Of a stretch of DNA of 64,000 nt, positions 1-8,009 are shown piece after piece (the stretch's first letter is position 1; every line of letters begins with the position of its first letter). A program made the translations under genes and the position numbers. The notes under the pieces were generated by a model. It saw nothing but the letters and a program-made list of their open reading frames with translations. It searched no databases and was not told the DNA's origin. Source of the stretch: Streptomyces radicis. Its GTDB lineage: Bacteria; Actinomycetota; Actinomycetes; Streptomycetales; Streptomycetaceae. The stretch spans positions 62,001-126,000 of the forward strand of contig NZ_RBDY01000014.1 of NCBI RefSeq assembly GCF_003626575.1. Direction: 5' to 3'.

Positions 1-635
1 AGCACCGCGCGGGGCGAACGGGCCAGGCACATGAGCAGGTCGAACTCGGTGGGCGTCAGATGGATGTCCTTGCCCGCCGCCCTCACCCGCCGCTGGGTGC
101 GGTCGATCTCCAGGTCGCCGAGGCGGACGCTGCCGGGGCGGGGCGTGGTCGCCGCGACCGCGGCGCGCTCGATGCGGCGGAGCAGCACATGGGAGCGGGC
201 GACCAGCTCGCGCATCGAGAACGGCTTGGTCATGTAGTCGTCGGCGCCGACGCCAAGGCCGACCAGCATGTCCGTCTCGTCGTCGCGGGCGGTGAGCATC
301 AGCACGGGCACCGGGCGCTGGGCCTGGACGCGGCGGCACACCTCGAGCCCGTCGAAGCCCGGCAGCATCACGTCGAGGATGAGCAGGTCGGGATGCCACG
401 CGGCGGCGGTCTCCACGGCGGCAGGGCCGTCGGCCGCGGTCTGCACGAGGAAGCCCTCGGCGCGCAGCCTGGCGGCGATCGCCTCGACGATGGTCGGATC
501 GTCCTCGACGACCAGGACGCGGCGCTGGGCGCCCGGTGTGGTCACTGTGGCGTTGTGGTGGCCGGCCCGTTCCTGCGCTGTGGGGTCGGCGTGGCCATGC
601 GGTGACAGTGCCTTGTCCTGATGGTTCCGATCCAT
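1..635 (-). CDS. OmpR/PhoB-family response regulator (C-terminus cut by window edge)
   Basis: Transcription factor of a two-component system: a sensor kinase phosphorylates the receiver domain, which controls DNA binding. About 211 residues are visible. The receiver starts near residue 37 (RVLVVEDDPT), the phosphoacceptor is Asp88 in ILDVMLPG, and the conserved lysine is in MTKPFSM. After a linker the winged-helix domain begins with the recognisable HLTPTEFDLL; its last part lies outside the window. I chose the ATG at 635 because it keeps the frame open with a short polar tail; a GTG at 545 is an alternative. The partner kinase is not in view. Confidence 0.9.
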   Translation of the reverse strand, partial: MDRNHQDKALSPHGHADPTAQERAGHHNATVTTPGAQRRVLVVEDDPTIVEAIAARLRAEGFLVQTAADGPAAVETAAAWHPDLLILDVMLPGFDGLEVCRRVQAQRPVPVLMLTARDDETDMLVGLGVGADDYMTKPFSMRELVARSHVLLRRIERAAVAATTPRPGSVRLGDLEIDRTQRRVRAAGKDIHLTPTEFDLLMCLARSPRAV

Positions 636-780
636 CGGTGGTGTCCTGGTTTCTGTTTGATTCATGTATCCCGCCCCCGGGATTCGTCCTGGTGCCAGTC
701 GGCTGGTCTCTGGCTCTTGTTGTGCTGATCCTGTGCTGATGAGCACTTCCAAGAGCGTAGAGCGACGGATCAACCGTCGG

Positions 781-1542
781 CTACGCGGACCGGCTGGCGA
801 GATGATGGCTGGCGAGAAACAGCACGTCGGGAACGCCCCGGACGACTGGCACTTCTCTGGTGCGAACGGTTGCGAACCCGGCATCCCTCAGATTTCGGGG
901 GAAAACCTGTGAAGGTCGGGCGGACCAGACGGCCAGCACGCCGCCCGGGGTGAGCGCGGCGCGGCACGCCGCGAGCCCGGCGGGCGTGTACAGGCTCTCG
1001 TTGTCCGGCGTCACGGTCCAGTCGGGGCCGTTGTCGATGTCGAGGCACAGCGCGTCATAACGCCCCTCGCCCCCCGCGTCGCCTCGCCCCGCCACCTCGC
1101 GCAGCTGGTCGAGGAGGTCGGCGACGACCAGCTCGGCGCGCGGATCGGCCAGCGCCTCGGCGGTCACCTCGGACAGCGGCCCTTCCCTGTGCCAGTCGAC
1201 GACGGCGGGCTCGCGCTCCACGACGGTGATCGCGCCCCAGCGCGGCTCGGCGGCGGCCTCGGCCAGCGAGAAGCCCACGCCGAGGCCCCCGATCAGCACG
1301 CGCGGCGCCGGGCGTTCGCCGTCGAGCGCGTCCACGTCGTCAAGAGCCTCAAGTGCCGCGCTCACCAACAGGCGTTCCGAGCGGCCGTCCGAGGTGTCCA
1401 TCAGGAAGCAGCCGTTGGCGATGATCTGGAACAGCTCCCCGTGCCTGCGCAGCACGACCTCGCCGTGCGGGCCCTGCCTGCGGTCGAGGACCACGGGGCC
1501 GGCGTCGTCGGCGGGCTGGCCGGGGGGGTGGAGCGCTGCCAT
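781..1542 (-). CDS. Spermidine-synthase-like methyltransferase-fold protein
   Basis: A 253-residue protein with the Rossmann fold of the spermidine synthase/SAM-methyltransferase superfamily. The nucleotide-binding loop is VLIGGLGVGFSLAEA, followed by the acidic strand end VVEREPAVV and the active-site-like segment LCLDIDNGPD. Family members in actinomycetes are annotated as spermidine synthase, but I see no proof that this one makes polyamines; the substrate is unknown. It stands alone between the response regulator and the PP2C-like gene, in the same orientation. Confidence 0.75.
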   Translation of the reverse strand: MAALHPPGQPADDAGPVVLDRRQGPHGEVVLRRHGELFQIIANGCFLMDTSDGRSERLLVSAALEALDDVDALDGERPAPRVLIGGLGVGFSLAEAAAEPRWGAITVVEREPAVVDWHREGPLSEVTAEALADPRAELVVADLLDQLREVAGRGDAGGEGRYDALCLDIDNGPDWTVTPDNESLYTPAGLAACRAALTPGGVLAVWSARPSQVFPRNLRDAGFATVRTREVPVVRGVPDVLFLASHHLASRSA

Positions 1543-1577
1543 GGGCCCATCCTCCTACAGGTCGCCCTACAGGATCG

Positions 1578-2390
1578 CTACAGCCGGGATCGCTCCAGCT
1601 CGACGACCACGGCGCTGGCGTCGTCGTGCGCCTTGCCGCGGGGGAACGCCGCCCCATCGGGGTCGTCCGCCTCGGCGGCGCGCACCTCGGCGATCGCGGG
1701 CCCCGGCCCGCGCGTGAGCAGCGCGGCGAACAACTCGGGCCAGCCGCCCAGCCGGAACGTCTCCACCCAGCGCCCGAGACCGTCCGTCACCGCCGCGAGG
1801 GCGCGCACCCGCTCGCGGGTCACCGCGCCCGTCACCGCGAGCTCGGCCACCGCGGGGTCGGCCGCCGCGGTGAAGAAGCCGCCGGGCGCGTTCCGCAGCG
1901 ACTCGACGAACGCGCCCCTGCTCTCCCTCGGCAGCCTGCGGGCAGCCGGGCCCAGGTCGTCGAGGCGCGTGTCGAGCACGGGGCGGACCGCGCCCTCGGG
2001 CTCGCCGAGCAGCAACACCGAGTCGGAGAGCACCAGATACTCCACGGCGGCCTCGTCCCAGCGCGCGCACACGACCGTGGACTGCGGCGTTCGCGGGTGA
2101 GAAAGGTCACATGTCCCCCGATGGGCGTCCGCCGTGCGGGAGATGGCCGACGCGAGACAGTCGGTGAGGGACAAGTCCCGCCGGGAGCCGGTGAGTTCGA
2201 GCAACGCCCCGCCCAGGCGCGCGACGTACCAGGAGACCTCGTGGGAGCAGCCGTTGTCGGGGAAACTGGCCGTCACCCCGTCGAGCAGGACCAGCGCGCC
2301 GCCGGATCCGGCGGCGGGGACGGCGACGGCGGCGTAATCCTCGTTCGGCCGCCCCGGGGTTCCTGGCACGGTCGTGGACTGGGTGCGCAT
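1578..2390 (-). CDS. PP2C-like serine/threonine phosphatase-type protein
   Basis: About 270 residues. The N-terminal motif RPNEDYAAVA, then ALVLLDGVTAS, and the C-terminal GKAHDDASAVVVE follow the order of metal-binding motifs in PP2C-type phosphatases (ED, DG, D-D). The ATG at 2390 is preferred over the upstream ATG at 2417 because the family begins MRT or similar. It would remove phosphate from Ser/Thr residues in the cytoplasm; the target is unknown. A Cys/His segment (DNGCSHEVSWY) near residue 50 is a recurring feature of this actinomycete subgroup, from memory. It may form a transcription unit with the gene downstream at 1542. Confidence 0.65.
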   Translation of the reverse strand: MRTQSTTVPGTPGRPNEDYAAVAVPAAGSGGALVLLDGVTASFPDNGCSHEVSWYVARLGGALLELTGSRRDLSLTDCLASAISRTADAHRGTCDLSHPRTPQSTVVCARWDEAAVEYLVLSDSVLLLGEPEGAVRPVLDTRLDDLGPAARRLPRESRGAFVESLRNAPGGFFTAAADPAVAELAVTGAVTRERVRALAAVTDGLGRWVETFRLGGWPELFAALLTRGPGPAIAEVRAAEADDPDGAAFPRGKAHDDASAVVVELERSRL

Positions 2391-2693
2391 GGTGATCACT
2401 CTGCCGTAAGCTGGCATTTGTCAGCGAATGTGGGGCTGGCCCCGGTTGGGGGAGCCTTCGTCCCCGGCGAGTCCGGGGAGGGCGTTCCACTCCGGTCGCC
2501 CCACGGTCCGGCAGGCAAGGAGGAGGGATCTTGCCAGGAGCCGATGGGGAATTCCAGTCGGCTCCCCGCGTCCCGACGCGCCCGGCGAGGTCACCGGCTT
2601 GTCCGTCAACTCCCGGTGTTGTTCACTCCTTCGGGTAAGGCCGGAGGGAGTCGGCCCCCGGGTGCCGCCGTCGCTGGCAAGGTCGGTGCCCAC
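2391..2693. other. Intergenic region upstream of the NIT kinase
   Basis: About 300 bases between divergent genes. I see no confident small gene. The kinase frame is open throughout and an in-frame ATG at 2544 has a purine-rich AGGAG only 3 bases upstream, which is too close for a normal ribosome site. Promoters for both divergent genes must lie here, but I cannot point to clear -35/-10 boxes. Confidence 0.4.
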
Positions 2694-5144
2694 GTGACGA
2701 GAATGCGAGCACAGGTGCGGAAGACGACACTGCACGACCCCGCCGACCCGTCTCCCTCCGCACCGGCAGGCTCCCGGGCCCGAGCGGCTCGCAGGCGGCG
2801 CGTCCGGGTGCGCAGCAGGCTGCTCGTGGGCGTCCTGCTGACGGGGCTCGCCGTGGTCGCCGCCGGCGCGCCCGCCGTGCACGGGGCCTTCACGCGGCTG
2901 ACCGAGTCCCAGCGGCTCGTGGACGACGCCGAGTCGGGCCGCCGCGCGCTCGCCCTGTCACACCTGCTCGCCGACGAGCGCGAGGCGCTCGTGGTGGCCG
3001 TGGCCGACGGCGACCCCGACGTCCTCGGCGGCGCGCTCTCCGGCGAGGCCAGGGAGCGCACCGACCGCGCCGTCGACCAACTGCCCGACGACGCGGGGCA
3101 GTCGGTCCACGACCGGCTCGCCGCCCTGCCCGCGGCCAGGGACGCCGCCCTGGCGGGCGAGAGCACCGCCGTCGAGACCTACGAGGCGTACACCGCCGCG
3201 GTCGACGCGCTCGACGCCGTCTTCAGGGACGTCAGCCGCTCGCGCCCCGACCGGGCCGCCGACCCCACGGGCGACGCGCTGCCCGACCTCGTACGCGCCG
3301 TGCACGCCTCGTCCGCGACCCGCGGGCTCGTGCTCGCCGGGCTGCGCTCGGGCGGCGAGGCCCCCGAGCTCGCCTCCCTGGCCCACCTCGAGGCGGCGCG
3401 CGAGCGCGCCGCGGTCGCCGACTTCACCACCATCGCGGGACCCGCGGGGCGCGACGCGTACGAGCGGGCCATGGCGGGCGACGAGACCGCCGCGGCCGAT
3501 GAGTTGCTCGCCTCGCTCACCGACACCGCCTATCTGTCGGCCGAGGACCGGGCCGCGGACGAGGGCGCGGTGCACGAGGCGCTCGTCGCGCGCACCGCGC
3601 TCCAGCAGGAGGTGCTCACCTCGCTCGCCGCCGAGCGGGCCGCGGCGCTCACATCCCTGAACGACGAGGACATGACGGCGCTCCAGATCACCGCCGTCGT
3701 CGTGCTCGTGGCGTTGCTCCTCGCGCTGGGCGTGAGCGTCCAGACCGCCCGCTCCCTCACCCGCCCGCTGGCCGCCGTCCGGCTCGGCACGCGCCGCGTC
3801 GCCGCCGACCCCGCGGGCCAGGAGCCCGTCAAGTACACGGGAAGGAACGACGAGTTCGCCGAGGTCGTCGCGTCGGTCAACGCCCTGCGCGCCCGCACCG
3901 TCGCCCTCCAGGAGCAGGCCACGAGCGCCGTGACGGAGGCCGAGGAGGCCGCGCGGGACAGCGGCGGGCTGCGCATGGAGCGCGACCGGCTGCTCGCCGA
4001 GCAGAGCGATCTGACGGCGCGCCTGGCGGCGTTGCACGGCGCGGTGCACGGGATGTTCGCCCACCACGCCCAGCGGCTGCTCGCCCTCGTCGGCGAACAG
4101 CTCGCGGTCATCGAGGGGTTGGAGGAGCACGAGGCCGATCCCGACCGCCTGGCCGTGCTGTTCAGCGTGGACCACCTCGCGGCCCGCATGCGCCGCCACG
4201 GGGAGAACCTCCTGCTGCTCGCCGGTGCCCCGCCCGTCGCCGAGCTGGGCGAGCCCCAGACCCTCATCGACGTGGCGCGCGCCGCCGTCAGCGAGATAGA
4301 GCGCTACGAGCTGGTGGAGACGACGCCCCCGCCACCGCCGGGGCGGGTCGTGGGCGTGGCCGCCCGCGACGTCAGCCACCTGCTGGCCGAGCTGCTCGAC
4401 AACGCCACGGCGTTCTCGCCGACCGGCGCCCGGGTGCGGCTGACGGCGCGCTGGGTGGAGAGCGATCTGCTGTTCTCCGTCGAGGACGAGGGCCTCGGCC
4501 TGTCCCCCGCGCGGCTCGCGGAGCTGAACGCACGCCTCGTCGACCCCGTGACCCCGCCGCCGGGCGCCGACCAGGCCGGGACCGGCGTGGGCATCGGCAT
4601 GGGCCTGTACACCGTGGCGCGCCTCGCCGCCCGGCACGGCCTGCGCTGCTGGCTCGACACCAGGCCCACCGGCGGCACGATCGCCCAGGTCGTGGTGCCG
4701 GGCGCGTTGATCGAGGCGATGCCCGACGCGTACCAGGCCGACCCCTACACCTCGACCGGCGCGGTCCCCACCGTCGCCCCGCCGACGCCCCACCACACCG
4801 GCGCCGTCCCGACCGTCGGGCACCACCCCGTCGATCACCACACGGGCGCGCACCCGACCCTTCCACACCCGTCGGTCGAGCTGCCGCCCGAGCACGGGCG
4901 GGCCACCGACACCATCCCAGGATCACACCCGGTCACCGAGAGCGGCCTGCCGCTGCGCAGCCGGGCCACCGCCACCCCCGCCACCCCGCCCACCGCCGCA
5001 CGGGAGCGCGCCTCCGTTGACGCCGAGGAGCTGCGCCGCCGCCTTGGCGGCTTCCAGCGCGGCGCCAGGGACGGCCACCGCGACGCGGCAGGTGCGGCGG
5101 GGGGCCCGTACCCCGGCGAGACCGGAGAGGGGATGCCGTCATGA
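2694..5144 (+). CDS. Conservon-type sensor histidine-kinase-like protein (NIT-HAMP-HATPase)
   Basis: About 816 residues if started at the GTG at 2694 (ATG at 2703 and 2544 are alternatives). Layout: basic N-terminus, membrane segment about residues 43-62, a helical extracellular NIT-like sensor, second membrane segment about 330-350, HAMP, a helical region, then an HATPase domain with N-box LLAELLDNATAFSP near residue 560 and G-boxes DEGLGLS and GIGMGLY. The last ~130 residues are a Pro/His/Thr-rich tail. In conservons (cvn operons) the A protein of this type works with roadblock, DUF742 and GTPase partners. Here the next gene overlaps by ATGA and is the roadblock, but no DUF742 or GTPase gene follows. 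Confidence 0.85.
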   Translation: MTRMRAQVRKTTLHDPADPSPSAPAGSRARAARRRRVRVRSRLLVGVLLTGLAVVAAGAPAVHGAFTRLTESQRLVDDAESGRRALALSHLLADEREALVVAVADGDPDVLGGALSGEARERTDRAVDQLPDDAGQSVHDRLAALPAARDAALAGESTAVETYEAYTAAVDALDAVFRDVSRSRPDRAADPTGDALPDLVRAVHASSATRGLVLAGLRSGGEAPELASLAHLEAARERAAVADFTTIAGPAGRDAYERAMAGDETAAADELLASLTDTAYLSAEDRAADEGAVHEALVARTALQQEVLTSLAAERAAALTSLNDEDMTALQITAVVVLVALLLALGVSVQTARSLTRPLAAVRLGTRRVAADPAGQEPVKYTGRNDEFAEVVASVNALRARTVALQEQATSAVTEAEEAARDSGGLRMERDRLLAEQSDLTARLAALHGAVHGMFAHHAQRLLALVGEQLAVIEGLEEHEADPDRLAVLFSVDHLAARMRRHGENLLLLAGAPPVAELGEPQTLIDVARAAVSEIERYELVETTPPPPPGRVVGVAARDVSHLLAELLDNATAFSPTGARVRLTARWVESDLLFSVEDEGLGLSPARLAELNARLVDPVTPPPGADQAGTGVGIGMGLYTVARLAARHGLRCWLDTRPTGGTIAQVVVPGALIEAMPDAYQADPYTSTGAVPTVAPPTPHHTGAVPTVGHHPVDHHTGAHPTLPHPSVELPPEHGRATDTIPGSHPVTESGLPLRSRATATPATPPTAARERASVDAEELRRRLGGFQRGARDGHRDAAGAAGGPYPGETGEGMPS

Positions 5145-5632
5145 GTTCACGGACCCGTATGGCCCCCGGCACCAACAGCGGCCGAGGGGGCGCCGACCTG
5201 CGCTGGCTGCTGACCCGGCTGGTCGAGGAGGTGCCAGGGGTGCTTTCGGTCGCCGTCGTCTCGGCCGACGGCCTGCCGCTGCTCTCCTCGCAGCCGTCGA
5301 GCGGGGCCCCGGGGCTTGCCCACCCCGGCGGAGGCCCCTCGGGCGCGGTGGCCGACCTGGCCACGGTGGTCTCGGGCCTCGGCAGCCTCACCGGCGGCGC
5401 GGCCACGCTGATGGAGGGCGGACGCGTCCGCCAGACGCTTGTCGCGATGGACACCGGGAACCTCCTGGTGATGACCATCAGCGACGGCTCGCTCCTCGGC
5501 GTCTACACGGTGCCGGACGCGGACATGAGCTCGGTGACGTACCAGATGGCCCTGTTCGTGGGCCGCGCGGGCCACCTCCTGACCCCGGAGCTCAGAGCGG
5601 AGCTACGCCAGGCGGCACCGGCGATCCGGTGA
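5141..5632 (+). CDS. Roadblock/LC7-domain protein (CvnB-like)
   Basis: 163 residues. Starts at the ATGA overlap with the kinase, so the two are translationally coupled. Recognisable features are the N-terminal LRWLLTRLVEEVPGVLSVAVVSADGLPLL and MTISDGSLLGVYTV segments, typical of roadblock/LC7 proteins that dimerise and regulate small GTPases in conservons. The usual following genes (DUF742 and GTPase) are absent; the next 460 bases are a repeat array. It may act with a GTPase encoded elsewhere. Confidence 0.85.
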   Translation: MSSRTRMAPGTNSGRGGADLRWLLTRLVEEVPGVLSVAVVSADGLPLLSSQPSSGAPGLAHPGGGPSGAVADLATVVSGLGSLTGGAATLMEGGRVRQTLVAMDTGNLLVMTISDGSLLGVYTVPDADMSSVTYQMALFVGRAGHLLTPELRAELRQAAPAIR

Positions 5633-5639
5633 GGGCCCC

Positions 5640-6092
5640 GGGGCGGTGCCCCTCCCCGGGAACCCCCCGGTGGCGGCTCGTTGCCGGATCGCTGGCGTGG
5701 CAGCGCGGCCGCGACTCGGTCGCGGATCACCCGGTGGCTGCTGGTTGCCGGATCGCTGGGGCGGCGACGCCCGCGCCGGGAGGCGGTGTCGAGCTGCGGG
5801 CCGGGTGGGCGTGTTGACCGCTCGGCAGGCAACCGGGCGGGCCCGCCGGGAGTCGGCAGCTGCGGCGCAGCCGCGAACTGTCCGCGGGTGGCCTCTCGCC
5901 GTGGGGTGGCGGCGGCGTCCCGGTCGCGGACCACTCGGCGGCTGCTGGTTGCCGGATCGCTGGCAACGCCCGTGCCGCGGAGCGGCAGCCGCGGACCCCC
6001 GGTGGCGGCTCGTTGCCCGATAGTTGGTGCCGTAACGCCCTCGCCGCGCAGCGGCAGCCGCGTGGTGGCTTCTCGCCGGGCAGCGCCCGGCA
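5640..6092. repeat. Degenerate repeat array with a ~64-bp period
   Basis: No gene is supported here. A unit of about 29 bases, consensus containing GTTGCCGGATCGCTGG, occurs at 5667-5695, 5731-5759, 5935-5963 and, more diverged, 5999-6027. Units one and two, and three and four, start 64 bases apart; a fifth relic starts near 6062, about 63 bases after the fourth. A second motif, AGCGGCAGCCGCG, recurs near 5980 and 6050. Copies are all in the same orientation. Spacers are not unique sequences, so this is not CRISPR. Confidence 0.7.
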
Positions 6093-6094
6093 GT

Positions 6095-6784
6095 TCACGA
6101 GCGCGTCGTCGTGGGCGTCGTTTCCCGGCGAGGGACAAGCTCGGCCGGTGAGAGTCCCGCCAGCAGGGCCGCCGCCTCGTCCATGCGTCGGTGCACCTCG
6201 TCGCGCTGCTCGCGCCGTTCCTCGGCGAGCGAGCGTTCCTCGTCCAGTGCGGCGCGGGCCGCCGTGGCCAGCTTGTCGGCGTGCCGCTCCCCGGCCGTCA
6301 GCCGCCGGACGGCATCCGCCGTCCGTGCCTCGGCGCGGGCGGCGGCCGTTCCGGCGTGGAGCGAACGCGTCGGGTCATCGCCGAGCAGCACGAGCAGCGC
6401 GGGCGGCAGGCGGAGGCCCCCGCCGCCGCGGTACTCCTCGCGCGCGATGGCCCCGGCGAGCTGCCTCGCCTCCGCGAGCTCGCCGCGGACGTCCGCCAGC
6501 TCGTCGGTCAACTCCTCGGTCTCCCGCTGCTGTTCACGCAGCCGGGCCTCGGTCTCGCCGTATGCCTCGGCCGCCTCGCCGGTCGCGCGGTACGCGGTCC
6601 GCAGCTCGGCCAGCAGCTCCGCGGTGTCCCGCGCGCCCGCTTCCGAAGCACCCGCTTCCGAAGCACCCGCTTCCGATGCACCCGGCTCCGACGCGCCGGG
6701 CTCGGCGGCCGCCGGGGGCGCGAATGGCGATGCGGTGGCCAGGGCCAGCGCGGCGAGGGTCGTGCTCAGCGTCGTTCGGTACAT
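6095..6784 (-). CDS. Secreted coiled-coil protein
   Basis: About 229 residues from the ATG at 6784, which has GAGAGG upstream; an upstream in-frame ATG at 6844 would spoil the signal peptide. The N-terminus MYRTTLSTTLAALALA is a Sec-type signal peptide with an AEP cleavage region. It is followed by a short GASEA repeat and long heptad-like Glu/Ala/Arg helices. The pattern resembles the N-terminal coiled coil of NlpC/P60 cell-wall hydrolases, but no catalytic domain follows. A role in envelope organisation is possible; function unknown. Confidence 0.6.
   Translation of the reverse strand: MYRTTLSTTLAALALATASPFAPPAAAEPGASEPGASEAGASEAGASEAGARDTAELLAELRTAYRATGEAAEAYGETEARLREQQRETEELTDELADVRGELAEARQLAGAIAREEYRGGGGLRLPPALLVLLGDDPTRSLHAGTAAARAEARTADAVRRLTAGERHADKLATAARAALDEERSLAEERREQRDEVHRRMDEAAALLAGLSPAELVPRRETTPTTTRS
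6636..6700. repeat. 15-bp in-frame tandem repeat
   Basis: The 15-base unit CGCTTCCGAAGCACC is repeated about three to four times with a diverged end copy, giving the peptide repeat GASEA just after the signal peptide of the coiled-coil protein. Copies are nearly identical, which suggests recent slippage. Confidence 0.75.
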
Positions 6785-6883
6785 CGGGGCGCACCTCTCC
6801 CATCCGTCGCGGCGCTCGCCGCGACGGACCGATGGTGTGCACACCCGCGCCGGGGGCGCGCGCCGGGAGGCGCGAACGGGTGG

Positions 6884-7138
6884 TCAGCCCCTGCGGCGGT
6901 GGGCCCGGCTGGGTGTGGCGTCCGGCGCGTAGACGTAACGCCAGCCGCGCGGCACCCGCAGCAGGCGGGTGTGGCCCGCGGCCTCCAGGTGGTAGACGTG
7001 CACGGTGTCGGGCTCGTCGCCCTCGCCGGGCACCGGCACCTCGTACACGCGCGGCGGCTTGCCGGTCGGCCCCGTCAGCACCGGCAGCACCCGGCCGTCG
7101 AGCGGCCCCCCGACGAACGGCGTCTCCTCGCTTCTCAC
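6884..7138 (-). CDS. Conserved hypothetical protein, coupled to a TetR regulator
   Basis: 84 residues starting at a GTG that overlaps the TGA stop of the TetR gene (GTGA), so it is probably translated from the same message. Contains PFVGGPLDGRVLPV and a basic C-terminus (SRAHRRRG). No membrane segment or signal peptide. I recognise it only as an actinomycete small protein without assigned function. Confidence 0.6.
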   Translation of the reverse strand: MRSEETPFVGGPLDGRVLPVLTGPTGKPPRVYEVPVPGEGDEPDTVHVYHLEAAGHTRLLRVPRGWRYVYAPDATPSRAHRRRG

Positions 7139-7866
7139 AGCTCGAGTGTGGCAGGCGCCATCCTGGTGAGCGTGCGCTCCACCAGCGCGTCGACGCGCCC
7201 GCCCGGCGCTTCGAGCGCCGCCGCGGCGCGCAGCACGCGCGCGGTCTCCTTGTCCCGCCCCGCCGTGACGACCAGCTGTGCGATGAACTGGTCGACGAGC
7301 CAGTCGCGCAGCTCGCCCAGCGGCACCCGCCGCCCCTCGTCGAGCCAGATCAGCGACGCCGCCTCGACCGATGTGATCCAGGTGCGCACCGTCAAGTCAA
7401 GGCGGGCGCCCGGCTGTTCGACGGCGAGATGGTCGAGCACACGCCGGGCCGCGGCGCGCCGCACGCCGTCCACGATGGCCGAAGTGCGCGACGTCTCCAC
7501 CACGCTGCCGCCCGCGAGCAGCGCCGAGAAGCCCTCGCCGTGCTCCACGGCGAACGTCAGATAGCGGTCGAGCACCTCGGCCAGCCGCTCGCTCAGCGGA
7601 CCCGAGGCGCCCACGGTGAAGCACCGCTCGAGATCGGCCGCGGCGCCGCGCAGCACCGCCTCGTACAACTGCTGCTTGCCGCCGGGGAAATAGCGGTACA
7701 CCAGCGGCCGGGAGACGCCCGCGGTGCGCGCCACCCGGTCGAGCGACACGGCGTCGGGCGCGTGCCGCGCGAACAGCCGCCGCGCGGCGGCGAGCAGCTC
7801 GTCCTTGCGCTGCTCCACGCTGAGCCTGCGGTACGCCCGAGGGGGTGCTGCGGGACGGCTGGTCAT
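7135..7866 (-). CDS. TetR-family transcriptional regulator
   Basis: About 243 residues. The N-terminal HTH reads LLAAARRLFARHAPDAVSLDRVARTAGVSRPLVYRYF, split as helix 1, the recognition region AGVSRPLVYRYF, and the start of helix 4; the rest is an all-helical ligand and dimer domain. I chose the ATG at 7866 rather than 7896 because family members start shortly before the HTH. Its small partner gene overlaps the stop. A 12-bp palindrome upstream may be its operator. The ligand is unknown. Confidence 0.88.
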   Translation of the reverse strand: MTSRPAAPPRAYRRLSVEQRKDELLAAARRLFARHAPDAVSLDRVARTAGVSRPLVYRYFPGGKQQLYEAVLRGAAADLERCFTVGASGPLSERLAEVLDRYLTFAVEHGEGFSALLAGGSVVETSRTSAIVDGVRRAAARRVLDHLAVEQPGARLDLTVRTWITSVEAASLIWLDEGRRVPLGELRDWLVDQFIAQLVVTAGRDKETARVLRAAAALEAPGGRVDALVERTLTRMAPATLEL

Positions 7867-7893
7867 GCTCCGAAGCGTAACGGCCGCCACCGA

Positions 7894-7905
7894 CACGACG
7901 TCGTG
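7894..7905. promoter_or_regulatory. Palindrome CACGACGTCGTG, possible TetR operator
   Basis: A perfect 12-bp palindrome about 30 bases upstream of the TetR start and about 105 bases upstream of the divergent kinase. Position suits autorepression, but a palindrome this short can arise by chance in GC-rich DNA. Confidence 0.35.
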
Positions 7906-8009
7906 ACCCGGCCATCCACAGGTTCACCCACAGGTTCACTCCCCCCGTTCACTTGACGGACACGGGTCCCCGGGGCGCAGGTAACCGCGTTGGGCTGTGC
8001 TGGGTGACC

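Noticed and set aside
2958..4895. 645-residue open frame on the minus strand
   Set aside because: Antisense to the NIT kinase; low-complexity Gly/Arg/Val composition typical of high-GC shadow frames.
5640..6092. Possible CRISPR array
   Set aside because: Spacers are not unique and repeats are diverged; no cas genes nearby.
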